64,000 nucleotides of DNA, taken from positions 4,216,001 to 4,280,000 of the forward strand of contig NC_135779.1 of the NCBI RefSeq assembly GCF_028453695.1, given 5' to 3'. A model generated the notes under the pieces. The model saw only the letters and a program-made list of their open reading frames with translations, did not search any database and was not told the DNA's origin. This document shows positions 1 through 12,326 of this stretch, one piece after another. How positions within the stretch are numbered: position 1 is the stretch's first letter; each line of letters begins with the position of its first letter. The stretch is from Augochlora pura (lineage: Eukaryota > Arthropoda > Insecta > Hymenoptera > Halictidae). Both the position numbers and the translations under genes were made by a program.

Positions 1-386
1 ATTTATCTGTGGGACAGTCATTGTTGGAAAGACACTCGACTCTGAAGCATCCGGAGGCGTCGCCTATATAGCCTGGTTGACATTGACAGGCAGCAGTGTG
101 GTCGACTACACTGCAGATCGTGTTGGAGCCACAGTCGCCCAAAGAACAAGGATCGGTGCAGTTGTGGAGTATGCAAGCTTGCGAATCGGGACAGTCTGCG
201 TTCACGTTGCATTGATGAGGTATCACGCAACCTGAGCCCACAGGATCGCCCGCGGTGCCTTGCGGGCAGATGCAGCGATAGGATCCGTGGAGATTTACGC
301 ATTCTGCGCTGGAATGGCAGGGTTCGTCGTCGCACTCGTTGATGTCAAGGCAGTGTTCTGGTCCAGCGATGAATCCGTGACTGCAT
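1..386 (-). other. dpy: dumpy exon 23 (runs off the window)
   Basis: The acceptor GTTTTCAG at 387-394 opens an exon whose first base completes an Arg codon. It then encodes CSHGFIAGPEHC, a cbEGF (LDINECDDEPCHSSAEC) and a second EGF-like unit ending VECLSNNDCPTDK at the window edge. Frame is open throughout, so dumpy continues to the left. Confidence 0.9.
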
Positions 387-3300
387 CTGAAAACGTCAGA
401 AATGTTGTCGTTATTAGCCACCAGAATGCATGCGGAAATATTAATAATTCAAAAAAAAAATATTAATAATAATTCGATGGCTTGAAAATTTGAACTTACC
501 TGCACTTGTTGTTGATGCACACTTCATCGTCCTTGCAGCCGGCGTCGGAAGTGCAACCAACTTGGCAAACGCCGTCGATACACAATTCTCCGGGCAAACA
601 GTTGCTGTCGCTGTAGCAAATCTTCACGCAGATACCATTCTTGCAACGCTCTCCCTGCGCACAATGGTTCTGCTCGCTACATTGACACTGACAGAATCCG
701 GAATCGCAGACGTGTTGACTCGGACAATCTTGGGCTCCGTCGCAGGTGCTCGGTACTCTGACGCAGCCTTGCTGTGGCGTAGGATTTCCGTGAAAACCTA
801 ATGGACATGTACAGGTCGTGGCATGGTTGGTGCAGCTGCAGACTGCATTCGGTCCGCACACATCTTTGAAACTGCATGGATCTGGAGGAAATAATCGTTG
901 CAAGGATCTGGCATCGAGGGAAACCTTTACGAAAATTTTGACCTGATACCTTGACACTTATTGTTGATGCAGGACTGTGAGCTAGGACAGTTCTTGTTAC
1001 TGCGACAGCCTAGGCTGCATCCTCCGTTTACGCAAGCCTGATCTAATTGGCACTGACTATGCGACACGCAGGGGGTCACACATTTGTTATTCACGCACTT
1101 TTCACCGACCGAACAGTCTGTGGCGGCTCTGCAGACAGCTGCAATAGAATATGTGATAAATTAAATAATAATTTAATAAAATTCATATTTTGTGTGGCCC
1201 AAAAAAATTCGACTTCCTCCAAAGGTGGCCCAAGGAAACTAACAGCTTGACAGTTCTCTAAAAGTTGAATACGTTTGAAAATGCAACATGTCTCACCTAT
1301 GCACTGTCCCTCGAGGCAAACACTCTCATCGCAGTCAGCGTCAACGGTACAATAATTCGAAACCCTGACACAACCATCTCGAGGGCCCTTGGTGGAAGGA
1401 ACAAAGTTGTGAATGCACTTGCAGGTTGGCTGACCATTGATGACTTCGCAAATAGAGTTGGCTCCGCAGGCATCCTCGCAAGGATTGACGCATCGATGAT
1501 TATGACATATGGAATGCACCGGGCAGTCTTTGCCAGTAGCGCAATAGCCTTCGGGCTGGCAGCCTTTCACGTAAGGATCGCCAACGTAATTCGGCGGGCA
1601 TTGACAGACGGGATTATTTGATGGTCCAGGTACGCAGACAGCGGACTGATGGCAGGGATTCGGATGACAAGCTTCAAGGGCAACGCACTCGACGTCGGGA
1701 ACCGGATTGGGCCGCAGACCAGGAGGGCACTGACAGATCGCTCTGTGATCGTCGGCGATACAAACAGCATTGACACCGCAAGCGTTCTCGTCACAGGCGT
1801 CGTAGCAGGTGTGAGTGAGCCTGTTGCACAATTGCGTGGGTGGACAATCGATGTTGTAGACGCAAGGAACTGTGCGGCAGCCTTTGACCATGTCCGTAGG
1901 ATCTCCAGCGAAGAGTCCGGGTGGGCATTCACAGTTGGCGACGTGATTGTGGACGATACACAGAGCGTTTGGCCCGCAGGAAACAAAGTTGCAGACGGGC
2001 TGACAGGTCAGTAGACCGTCGTGCGTGCTCCTGCAGGTTTGGTCTTCCGGACACTCGCTATCTGTCGAACACTGATCTTTCTTCGGAGTCTGACATCCGT
2101 GGCGGTCGTTTGGATTCCCAACGAAGCCTGGTAGGCAATCACAACGTCCTCGGTGTCTCTCAGCAACGCACTGAGAGTTCACGGCACAGGTGAAGCTGCG
2201 ACACACTGACACACACTTTAGGACTCCTAGAGCATCCGGTCTGCAGGCTTCGGTGGCGTGGCAGTCGTCATCAGAAATACAGTCAGGTACCGAAGGTTTC
2301 TCACAGGAGGACAATATCGGGTTCCACTCGTAACCATCTTGACACTTGCAAGTAGCATGACCTGGAATAATATCGGGCTCGCATTTCTGATGAGCACCGC
2401 ATACTACTCTGCTGCATGGATTAACGCAGTCACGAGCCCCGTTGTCAAGAACTATGCAGAATGAGCCTTCCTCACACTCGGAATTGTGATTGCAGCCTGG
2501 TGTCATCACGGATTTCGCCGGCTGGCAACCTTCTATCAAGTTGCCAGGGTTCCCTTGATAGCCGTCGATGCACAGACAGGAGGACACGTGGTGCTGCGTG
2601 ACGCAAAGCGCATTCGGACCGCACTGCAGTTTACTACAAGCATCCACGCACTTCCGCACACCCTTGCCGACTTGGAAACATATCTGTTGAGGCTCGCAAT
2701 CGAGATCGTTTGAGCAGTGACCGTGAAGATGGCAACCTTTGCTGAGATCGTTAGGATTTCCGCTGTAACCCGGTGGACAGACGCAAGCTCCATCTTGACA
2801 GACCGATCGAGGACCACATCTGACGTCGCTGCACCGATTTATGCATTTACCGTGCAAGCAGGTGTAATCGAATGGACAGGGCACTGTCTCGCTGCAGGTG
2901 CAAGATGCTGGATCAGTACATACTCCGACTTGAACTTGCTGGCAACCGATGAAGGGATTGCCGAAGAAGCTTTCCTTGCAGCGGCAGTCGTAGCTGCCAA
3001 TGGTGTTGATGCAGACTGCATTACTGCCGCAGGCGTTTCCATTGCATTCGTTGATGTCTGGAAAAGCAGAAAATGCATTCTAAATGACGATAAATATAAA
3101 TTTCTTCTAAGAAATAGTTATAATCGAGAAAAATCAAATTATTGTAACTGTGAAGAGAATGGTATGACAAGAGATTAATATACGTCATCCCGTGACAAAG
3201 TAGTACAATTCCGGAAAGATCGTTAACGTTAGCTACCCAATAGTGCTGTGTCACTTTAAATCAAGAAATTATGATTTATACAAACCATGACATTGGATAT

Positions 3301-6300
3301 AAGGGTTTCCAGCGTATCCCGGAGGGCAAAGACACTCGACAGCATTCGGTCCAGCGCTGCAGTGTGCACCCTTGCCACACAGTGCAGTGGAACAATCAGA
3401 TTTCTCTTGCACACCACAACCATGGTACGGATTTCCTGTGGTGCCTGGATTGCAGACACATTTGGAATCTTGCAGCCCGTATTCGCAATGAGCATTAGAA
3501 CCGCATCCAGGATCACAGGTGGCAGGTTGAATCGCTAAATAATTGCAACAGTCGTTAGTAACATATGCGATTTACGAAAGCTTTTTGATATAAGAGTTCC
3601 ATTTAACTCCACAGAATTTTTAATAATTGGTATTGGTGTAAGTTGATAACGCTGTACACTTACGTGGCATGCAAAGCAAGTCCGGATTTCCAATAAAGTA
3701 AGGATTGCAGACGCATTTGTTGGTCGCAGGATCGCAAGAAGCTCCGACACCGCAGACAACACCTTCACATCGACGCTTGCATCTTCCACTTATGCATACG
3801 CTCGGCTCTGCGCAGGGTACTTCCGGTGAACAGACATCTGGGAGACACTGGCCACCAGGGAAGGGATTGCCCATGAAACCTTCAATACACTTACACGTGG
3901 GTCCGCTGTAGCTTACGATGCATTGCGCTCCAGAACCGCACACGAAACCGTCGCACTCTGGAAATACATTATTGATGAATGCTATGTTATTCACAGTTAA
4001 TACTAGACAGTGGATATTATGCATTTATGACAAAAAATAGTAAGTGCCATGTAAAGTAGTAGACAGATCAAAAGTGTCTATCAATTACAATTAATTAGGT
4101 ACCAATTGCAATTCATTACTTCAAATTACTAATGGAGTAAAAAACTTGTACATATAGACTCCCAGACTGGCGAATACATTCTTTAACGTATCGTTAATGT
4201 ACTCACGAGAAACGCATTCGTTGTTCTTTCCTTCGATGAACCCGACCACACACCTACACCAAGCGGCGTGCTTGTCTGGCTCACAGTACGCATTCGGTCC
4301 ACATGGCACGTTGTCGCAAGGGTTCACGCATGCACCGTTCACACAGGCGAAAATATTATCACAGTCGTCATTGGAAGAGCACTCGTTCTTCGGTACAGCA
4401 ACTCCTGTGCAACCAGCACCGTAAGGATCGCCCACTGTTCCTTTTGGACACTCGCAGATATGATCGCCTTTCGTGTTAATACAGTAGGCGCCGTGTCCGC
4501 AAGGATTGTTCGCGCATTCGTTCACATCCACGCAGCCATGTTGCGGGTCACCCTCGTAGCCCGCCTCACACATGCATCTGGGTGGGTCGCTCGGAGTACA
4601 TTTCGCATTGATACCGCAAGGGAATCGATCGCAGGGATCTGAAATTGTATCGAAATGAAAATTAGATTATTTGAAAGAAATCTTCAGATATATTTGTAAA
4701 AAGAAAGTATTATTACTGCAGGTACTCACTCTTGCAGAGGTTTCCATCAAGAGCATCCGTATAAAATGGTGGTGGACAGACGCACTCCCCAGGCTGCACA
4801 CATTTCTCGTTAGCCTTGCACTCGTTATCACTGGTACATCTCTTCTGAGCAGGTGAGCAAAGTCCATTGTAAGGATCTCCGCCGTAACCGTGCGGACAGA
4901 TGCATTGATGGGAGCCCGGCAGATTAATGCACTCTGCCCCGTAGCCACAAACTTGATGTCCGACGATGCACTCGTTAATATCTGAAAATTACAGACACTC
5001 ATTAATATCTATTAATTCTGCTACAAGAAATCAAATACGCACCATCGCAAGAACCGTCGGCTTTGGTCGTGTAACCCTTGGGGCAAGCGCAGTAGCTAAC
5101 TCCGCCTGCGATTGTGATGCACTCAGCTCCACTGGGACACTTTTCTCCCTTGGAGCAACCAGCTAACATGCACTTCCCGTTGACAATCTTGTACGGAGGC
5201 TGACATTGGCATTCAATGCTGTTGCATTCTGTAACGATACAGAGTCGTTAATTCAACTGATTAGTACTGGAATTGGAAATCTCCTAGTCTGCCTCATTAT
5301 CGTCAACCGTCGAATACCCCATGACATCAAATTAAATTTCTTACCTTCGCAGAGGGAGAACGGATTCCCATTAAATCCAGGTGGACACTGACACTCGTAG
5401 CTACCGGGCAGATTCTTGCAAATAGCATTCACGCCGCAAGCAGGCTTGTCCCTAAGCTCCATACACTCGTTGATGTCCCTGCACTTCCCGGTCTCGTGAT
5501 CACGCGTATATCCTCGCTGGCAAATGCAAACGCTGCTGCCAACGAACTCATCCTTGATGCACTGTTCTCCTGCTGGGCAAGGTGTACTGGGTCCGCAAAC
5601 GTGAGGAGCCTTCGATTCCTGGCAGCCGCCGCTGTAAGGATCGCCGGTGGTGCCGCTCGGACATTGACAGGAGAATGCGCCGGGCTCGTTGTTGCAGATT
5701 GCACCCGGGGGACACGGGTTGATGGCGCATTCGTCGATGTCCCTGCAGCCACCCTTCACTCCCGGCTTCCCTGTGTAACCGCTGCGACAGAGGCACGTTG
5801 CCACGTCGTTGGACAGCATGCAGTGGGCGTTCGGGCCGCAAGACAAGTCCTCGCATGGATCTGATCATGCAAACAAATATTACAAGCTATGAATAACTAT
5901 ACACGGTGCGGATAACGTTAAGTGGTTCAGTAATTTACTAACTATAATTATTCAAGGCTATATAAAAGTAGAACATGTTCATCACGAGTATATATTCTGT
6001 TTCGAAAAAGAAGGTTGTTTTAACCTGCACGGTAAAAAATACGGTGTAATGATTTCACAAAGTACACTCACGTCTACAATCGTTTCCAACGTTGGGCTCA
6101 GGGCACAGACATCTCTTCTGTGGATCGCAAATGGCGTTTCCGGGACAGTCGCCGTCAACTTCGCAGGTAACGATGCCCACGCACTTGATGTAAGGATCGG
6201 GATCCGGTATGGTGCCCTCAGGACACGCACACGCGTAAGATCCTTCCGCGTTCGTGCATGTGGCGCCGTGGCCACAAGCGTCGTGTCTCGAGCATTCGTC

Positions 6301-9300
6301 TACGTCTGCAATTAAAAAGCGATATCCGGACACGGCTCTCCTGGAATCCGTTAAATTAAAGGATAGAGCATCTACCTAGGCACTGTTTGAAGGCATTTCC
6401 AGAATAACCGGGCTTGCACTGGCAGCTGAATCCTCCCAAGGTGTTCGTACAGATCGCGTTTCTGCCGCAGCGTCCGGAAGGTCCGTTTACCGCGTCACAT
6501 TCGTTTATATCTGATTATCAAAAATGATCACGAATAATTACTTCGGTATTTTACCGTTGGTCCCCTTTTCTTTAAGGAGGACACTCACCAACGCATCCAG
6601 CTGCAATATCATTCGGATTGAAAGTCCAGCCATCCTCGCAGATGCAATAGGCTTCGTGGCCATCGGCCTTACAGTATGCATGGTCTCCGCAAGTGACCTC
6701 GTCACATGGCGCTGCAATAAAACGCGATCACTGTAGGCAGCCCCTTATAATTGCCGTGCAGTTGCGAGCAACAATCGCCGAGCGTTAATTTACCTTTGCA
6801 GGGTATGTGTGGAGGCGTTCCAACGAACCCGGACTCGCATTCGCAGTGGTAGCTTCCTCTAGTGTTGGTGCAAATCGAAGAAGGCCCGCAGGGATTAGAT
6901 AGACACTCATCCAGATCCACGCATTCCGCGCCTGTAGCCTTGAAGCCGTTCTTACAGAAGCACTGGCCCTCGATGCACTCTGCGTTGTTCACGCAGTCGA
7001 AGTTCGACTTACAGAGGGTTGTTACATCGACCTGCAAATTTCGTTCCGAGAAAGCCGTGTAAAATTATATTCATTATCAGGCTATTCAGGATAAAATAAT
7101 CGAATTACCTGTTCACAAGCAACTTGCGGACTGGGGTTGGCACTGTACCCCGGTGGACAGACGCATGTGTATCCAGGATCTCCGTTCTTGCAAATCGCAT
7201 ACCTTCCGCAAGGATTCTCCAACGCCGTGCATTCATCGATATCTAATAGTTGTTCGAAAAATTGGTATTATTAAAGGAAGATGCGCATCTAATACAGCAG
7301 CCAGAAACCAGTATTATAGTGGACTTTATACAGACGATGATTTATACAGTGAGCAATGCGTGTTCGAATCTCTGTCTGTCAATAGGCGTTTTTATTGAAC
7401 TAATAATGCAAGAGGAAATCAAATAAGAAGTACAAGATGAGAAAAACGCTTATTGAACATTCAAAAACATCGAGCATCATTATTGGTTAATGTGAATCGT
7501 TAAATATTCATAAACAGACTGCGGATCTCGGCGATATTTCTTGAAGCCATTTAACAGGTTGATTCACTTGTGTACTTAACAATTTTAGTAGCGCAATGAA
7601 TCAACATACTTAAATTCTTCGATACTTCGTATAAATCCGTAAAATCCGCAGTCGTTCAGAAATTAATATTCTAACACCGTGTTACTGGATTGTAGGAGGA
7701 GATAGACAGTGAGTATCGGTAGCTAACCGCTGCATCCCTTAAACGGATCGCCGGTGTAGTCCTGCTTGCAGCTGCACACAAAGCTGCCGATCGTGTCGGT
7801 GCACTCGGCGTTCTCGCCGCAAGGGTTTCTCTCGCATTCGTTCACGTCTGTTAATCAACACGGTTAATCGCACGGTGAGTATTATTAATGATTGCCGGGG
7901 GTGTCTTAGAACGGCGTTTTAGAAAAAGAGACTAGATGATAAAAAAAAAGTTACGGGGGTAGACTGACTTTCGCAGAGTGTTAGTCCTTGACCGATGAAG
8001 CCCTGCGGGCAGATGCACTTGTGCGATCCGGGGACGTTGATGCATCTAGCGTTCGCCGCGCATGCATCCGCTCGACCGCACTCGTTCACGTCGATGCAAC
8101 CGTGGGTGGGGTCCATCTGATAGCCGGGCCTGCATCTGCACTCGAAACTACCCTCCGTGTTCACGCATTCGGCGTCCCCGCCGCATGGCGACCCCTCCTC
8201 GCACTCGTTTATATCTGTTAGTGATGGTTAGTCGCAGATTTTACTCCAATTCTCGTGATCGTGCTCTGTGCTCCCGAAGAAGATACCCGGGATTGTTCCA
8301 GCTTGCAACAGCTATCCTCCGTACTTCGGATGCGAACAGCCCAGATAGCACAGAGATGTCTGTTGTTGGACATTCCGGACGTCTTAAAGACGTCTTCTAG
8401 ACGCGCGGTTTAGTTTTGTAACATAAAACGTTCAGAAGACGTTTGTAGGACATTACGAACCATTAAAAGGTCTTAAAGACATCTAGTTTAAGTCGTAAAA
8501 CGTTCAGACCTAAAATGGCCGTAAAATGAACGGCTTTCAGATGTTGTGTGCTATCTGGGAGGGTGCACCATGGAAGCGCCCTCTCAATTATCGTAATACG
8601 ATGAACATCCATTGCTGCGGTATCACGAGAGTCTTCGTTCGGAAGACAGACCACAATCGTGCTATGCGAATGGCGTCACGCTGCCGCGAGAAAGGCAAAT
8701 CTCGCTCGCGGTAACGAATTTATTGCACTGTGATTGTTAACGCGAGCGATATTATTAACGAAGCGTGGACACTGTTATTCGAGGAATATTCATTCACTCG
8801 TAATCGTTCTCTATATACATAGGGATCCTTCTGATTTCACGTTCACTCACTTACCGTCTCGTGAATGTATTAGGTCTACCGGAAAGCTCTGCGCGTTTCC
8901 TGATTACGGTTACCGCTACCGAGTACCCTCGGAAAGCATTAAATATTTATCGGTGTACAGTATGATTTCGTAATTTGTACTACGCAAAACAGCGAAGATG
9001 CTGGTCCGCAAGGTGCACTTGCTGCGATGCTTATTGAATGAAAAGTGGTGCGGCACTTCGGTTGAATAAGATCGGTAAACCAGTTTAACTCTCAACCTTA
9101 TCGTGCTTATCTTATTATTGATTATCTCACACGTACGTTAAGCGGGATCCTTATTACTTTTCATTAGTCTGTCGCTGCGGTTCGCTTCCTCTTGGACTAA
9201 AGTTCGGAATGTGAATTCAGATCTTTGATATAGGTAAACGGCGTTGTTAAATAAGCTAAGATTTATAAAGGCAGTTGGTTTCGCCGAGCTACTGTACATC

Positions 9301-12300
9301 AAGAATGTATTTTCGCGGTGCAACGGATAAGAGGAATGCATATTGAATTCTAAAGAATGAAAGGCTTTGGTTCTCGACTTTAATTCAGAAAACTTTCGAG
9401 CGTGGCGTGCAAGGAATTGCATAGGCCAGGGATGCCAGCCAGAGTTTTCCGACAGACCCGACACAATGGCTTGGCCAAGGATTTCGTCCTAATTCGTGCG
9501 GACACACGTGGTTACCATATCGTTACGGATAATTAGTAGCCGCGTTACTCACCGTGACAGCCCAGCCAAGGATCGCCGCTCATTCCTTCCGGGCAGGAGC
9601 AACGGAAACTGCCGCGCACGTTTGTGCACTGAGCTGAACGACCGCAAGGGCTGCGCGAGCACTCGTCAATGTCCACGCATTCTTCCTCGGGATTGCCGTT
9701 ATAGCCCTCCGGACATTCGCACCTGTGGCCGCCAGGCAAATTCACGCAAAGCGCGCCCCTGCCGCAACTGCCCGCGTATTCGCATTCGTTCATGTCGATA
9801 CACTGCGCACAATCAACGCAAATCGGTTAGCCAGAAATCGAAATCGCGCTGTCATCATCCCGTCCCGGATACTCACGCTCTCGTAAGGGTCCCCGGTGAA
9901 ACCCTCTCGGCACGAGCACGTGTAGTTCCCAGCTGTGTTCTGGCAAATCGTGTTGTCGCCGCAAGCGCCAGATATCGAGCACTCGTCCACGTCCTCGCAA
10001 TGCACCTCGCCGTCGCCGATGTAACCCGGCTTGCACTTGCACAGGTACGTCGACGGCAGGTTGCAGCACTCCGCGTTCTCCACGCATCTCGCGGCTAGCA
10101 CCGGGTTATCGCACTCGTTGATATCTAGAAGCACATGTTTACTTATGGATGCACTTACTGCGGATGCAACTCAACGAGCTCGGAAGGTGGTATCACTTTA
10201 ACTGCTTCTGAAATTCGATTCTTATCTTCTGATAATTTCACGGGATTTAATAGTCGTAAGCCGCAGTTGGCGCTTATTTTGATAAGTAACTTCGTAGATA
10301 TATTTTTGAAATCTTTTAATTAATGAAACTGAAACTGGAATGTTAAGAATCGCGGAGAATGGTATTCTACCGCTATTTTTAGACCGACAAAGGTAGTGGT
10401 ATCTTTTACGAAGTAAGCATAATGAATCAGACATACCTTCGCAATGGAAACCGTCGCCTTGGTAGCCGGGGAAACAGGAACATTGAAAGCTACCGAGGGT
10501 GTTCGTGCAGTGGGCGAATATATCACAGGGTCGGTACTTACACTCGTTTTCATCTGCAACAGAGTTCTTATTAAGGGGTATTGTCGTCGGCTGATCGTAA
10601 AGTTTAACGGTATCTCCGCACGGTTAACACTCCGCCAGAAAATGTTCTCTATGGAGGAGCAAGGGTAATAAGTGGTTAAAGGCAGTGTAGGTAATCTGCC
10701 CTCCGGATACACTCGAGTGGTCACTCGAAACCGTTGATTTGGCTGCTGAATGAAGCCGTGAAAACCACAGGAAGGAGGAAACGAGGAAATATTCTTATTT
10801 GTTCGCTGATTGCCTTTCTTGTTTCTCGTGTCCATTACACGCATCCTTCTTCGCGGCTCGGTAAATTCGCCGCTTCCAAAGCCGACGCTTAGAATTACAC
10901 TATGGAGGCTGGTTTATGCGATATACCAGATAACGATGATTATACTGCATATGTCTGGGACGTTTAAAACCGCGTGCTTCGAAAAATAAATGATTATTGG
11001 GATTCTGCCTTGCAATGAACGATTTGATTCATTGCGAACATTGAGCGAAGACGACGTCGAATACCATCTTCGTCCGCTAACATTAACTAGACGCATTGGC
11101 ACGACGAAACAGCAGATTGCTTTGGAATTAGAGAAAACCCAACATATTCACCCGACGTCCAAACATTACGAGCCGGTGGATTGTTTGAGCATACTGACCT
11201 GGCACTTGGCAATTGCAACCACCAAAACCGTCGTTGCAGTGACAGACCGAGTCCAAGCAAACGCCGTTCAGGCACCTGGTCCCGTCCTCTTTCGTGCAGT
11301 CATCTAATTGGACGAGAACAAAAAAGAAAATCAATTCCGATCTGGTCGTGGGTAAACGATCGAAGATAATCCCCTTAGTCATCGGCGCGGTGGCGGAAGA
11401 CGCTCGCCGATAGACTCGTCGATTACCCGACGAGTAATTTGTTTCCCAGCGATTGCGTAAAAGAGCCGCGAAGGCCGATCACGATGGGAAGCGAATAAAA
11501 ATCAATGTCGCCGATCGATCGACGGAGACGCAGAAACACCGCAATTGGTATTTCACATGGATATCACTTCGTTCATTTGTTCACGATTCCGTCAGTTTTC
11601 AAGATAGGGTAGTGAAACTATTTACTATGGGGTGAATTGCTATGCCTTCAGTTTTTTTTTTCAGGCATAATTAAATTTGAAAACTCTATAAAATTCATGT
11701 ATTATTCGAAAAATATAAAGTCAATTCTTTCATTCCGTTTATTTTTTAATAAAAAATTTAATGTTTTATTTGATACATTACTCTGATTCGTAAAGTAAGT
11801 TTCCCATTAGCGAAACCTAGAGGAGCGATTTCAAGAGGCTCTTTGCTCAGATAAAAAAGTAGGCCCTGATCTTTATCGCGGAATGTCAATTGGCCCGTGG
11901 AACAACGGGATGACGCGAAAAAAGGGCAGCTTGCCGTAACGGTACCGCGGGAAACGACGACAGGTATCATTTTTCCGGGGGTTTTCTGATCCTCGGCTGA
12001 GACTCACCTGTGCACTTCAGCCTGTCGCGTTGCTCGTCCGTGCCTTGGTAGCAGTCGACTTTGGCGTCGCATAACTTGGACAACTCGAGAAGCTGTAACA
12101 CGTCCGTCGACTGGTTCACCTGGCAGCCGAAGTAGCCGTCCTCTAAGTTCAGGAAGAATACTTCTCTCCTAGATCCTCGGCCGAGTCCTCTGAGTGATTC
12201 GGCCTTAACGATTACAAACAGAGAAACGTTAGCTCGCGGGAAAGATTCGTTGGTTGTTGACGATACTCACCGGACACAAGGATAGAAGTATCCAGACCAC

Positions 12301-12326
12301 CAACGGCCAAAGATGTTTCATCTTGA
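1..12326 (-). CDS. dpy: dumpy, 5' part (first 23 coding exons; continues past left edge)
   Basis: Dumpy is a giant membrane-anchored matrix protein of the insect apical surface that links epidermis, tendon cells and trachea to cuticle. Coding exons, in transcript order: 12271-12321, 12008-12203, 11199-11303, 10437-10553, 9877-10124, 9553-9802, 7969-8214, 7728-7847, 7109-7242, 6794-7031, 6589-6711, 6376-6510, 6072-6305, 5345-5860, 5043-5228, 4730-4981, 4207-4638, 3664-3957, 3286-3534, 1297-3057, 950-1138, 500-881, 1-386. They total 6844 nt (about 2281 residues) and the frame closes at every GT/AG junction. Module order and wording (for example VENAECCNLP, NFDCVNNAECIE, CRCVVGFI) follow fly Dumpy closely from its N terminus. 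Starts such as DINEC and DVDEC mark calcium-binding EGF repeats. The ZP domain and membrane anchor expected at the C terminus lie outside the window. The ATG at 12321 opens a signal peptide. Identity is very secure; single exon edges less so. Confidence 0.95.
500..1138 (-). other. dpy: dumpy exons 21-22: short Cys modules plus EGF
   Basis: Exons 950-1138 and 500-881 encode residues about 1962-2153. They hold consecutive C..D..C..G..C modules of about 20-24 residues (CRAATDCSVGEKC, CKDDEVCINNKC) flanking one EGF (DVCGPNAVCSC). These four-Cys segments resemble the DPY/prion-like Cys modules of fly Dumpy rather than EGF repeats. Exon 22 ends in phase 2 (TGC AG|GTAAGT), unlike its neighbours. Confidence 0.85.
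1297..3057 (-). other. dpy: dumpy exon 20: 1761-nt fused multi-EGF/DPY exon
   Basis: One open exon of 1761 nt encodes residues about 1375-1962. It starts with the cbEGF DINECNGNACGSNAVC and runs through alternating EGF and short Dumpy Cys modules (for example KDQCSTDSECPEDQTC). Acceptor TTTTCCAG lies at 3058 and donor ATAG|GTGAGA at 1296; phase 1 at both ends. It is many times longer than the other exons, which suggests intron loss here or a long exon of old origin. The reading frame has no interruption. Confidence 0.9.
3286..11303 (-). other. dpy: dumpy exons 3-19: N-terminal EGF / cbEGF array
   Basis: Seventeen exons encode residues about 83-1375, almost wholly EGF repeats. Many begin with the calcium-binding signature D[IV][DN]EC and carry the hydroxylation-type C.N..GS[YF].C pattern. 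Short linkers such as IVTCEVDGDCPGNAICDP are Dumpy-type Cys modules between EGF pairs. Fifteen of these junctions are phase 1; exons 5/6 and 9/10 join in phase 0. Introns are mostly 70-500 bp. The longest, about 1.3 kb (8215-9552), holds a palindromic tandem repeat. EGF arrays of this kind form stiff extensible fibres. Confidence 0.9.
8368..8518. repeat. two-copy ~80-bp tandem repeat with palindromic core, in a dumpy intron
   Basis: Two diverged copies begin GGACATTCCGGAC (8368) and GGACATTACGAAC (8448). Both share GTCTTAAAGAC and AAAACGTTCAGA. In the first copy the core GACGTCTTAAAGACGTC (8378-8394) is a perfect inverted repeat around one central base. It sits in the 1.3-kb intron between dumpy exons 6 and 7. 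No coding capacity. Confidence 0.75.
12008..12203 (-). other. dpy: dumpy exon 2: LDLa-like Cys module
   Basis: This exon encodes residues 18-83. It has four cysteines (about 44, 62, 68, 81) and the run LCDAKVDCYQGTDEQ, which matches the second half of an LDL-receptor class A repeat, including the acidic residues that bind calcium there. A usual LDLa repeat has six cysteines, so this is a partial or diverged module. It follows a basic stretch (RGLGRGSRR). The same sequence type sits at the N terminus of fly Dumpy. Phase is 0 in, 1 out. Confidence 0.7.
12271..12326 (-). other. dpy: dumpy start exon: signal peptide
   Basis: The ATG at 12321 opens a 17-codon coding stretch with a charged start (MKH) and a hydrophobic core (LWPLVVWILLSLC), a typical secretory signal peptide. 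Cleavage is probably just inside the next exon, near residue 20. The donor is CCG|GTGAGT, phase 0. Only 5 nt upstream of the ATG there is a strong acceptor (TTCTGTTGCAG), so this is not the first exon of the transcript; the true first exon is noncoding and lies further right. Confidence 0.85.

Noticed and set aside
490..2713. Plus-strand open frames opposite dumpy exons
   Set aside because: Shadows of the Cys-rich coding sequence; all conserved features are on the minus strand.
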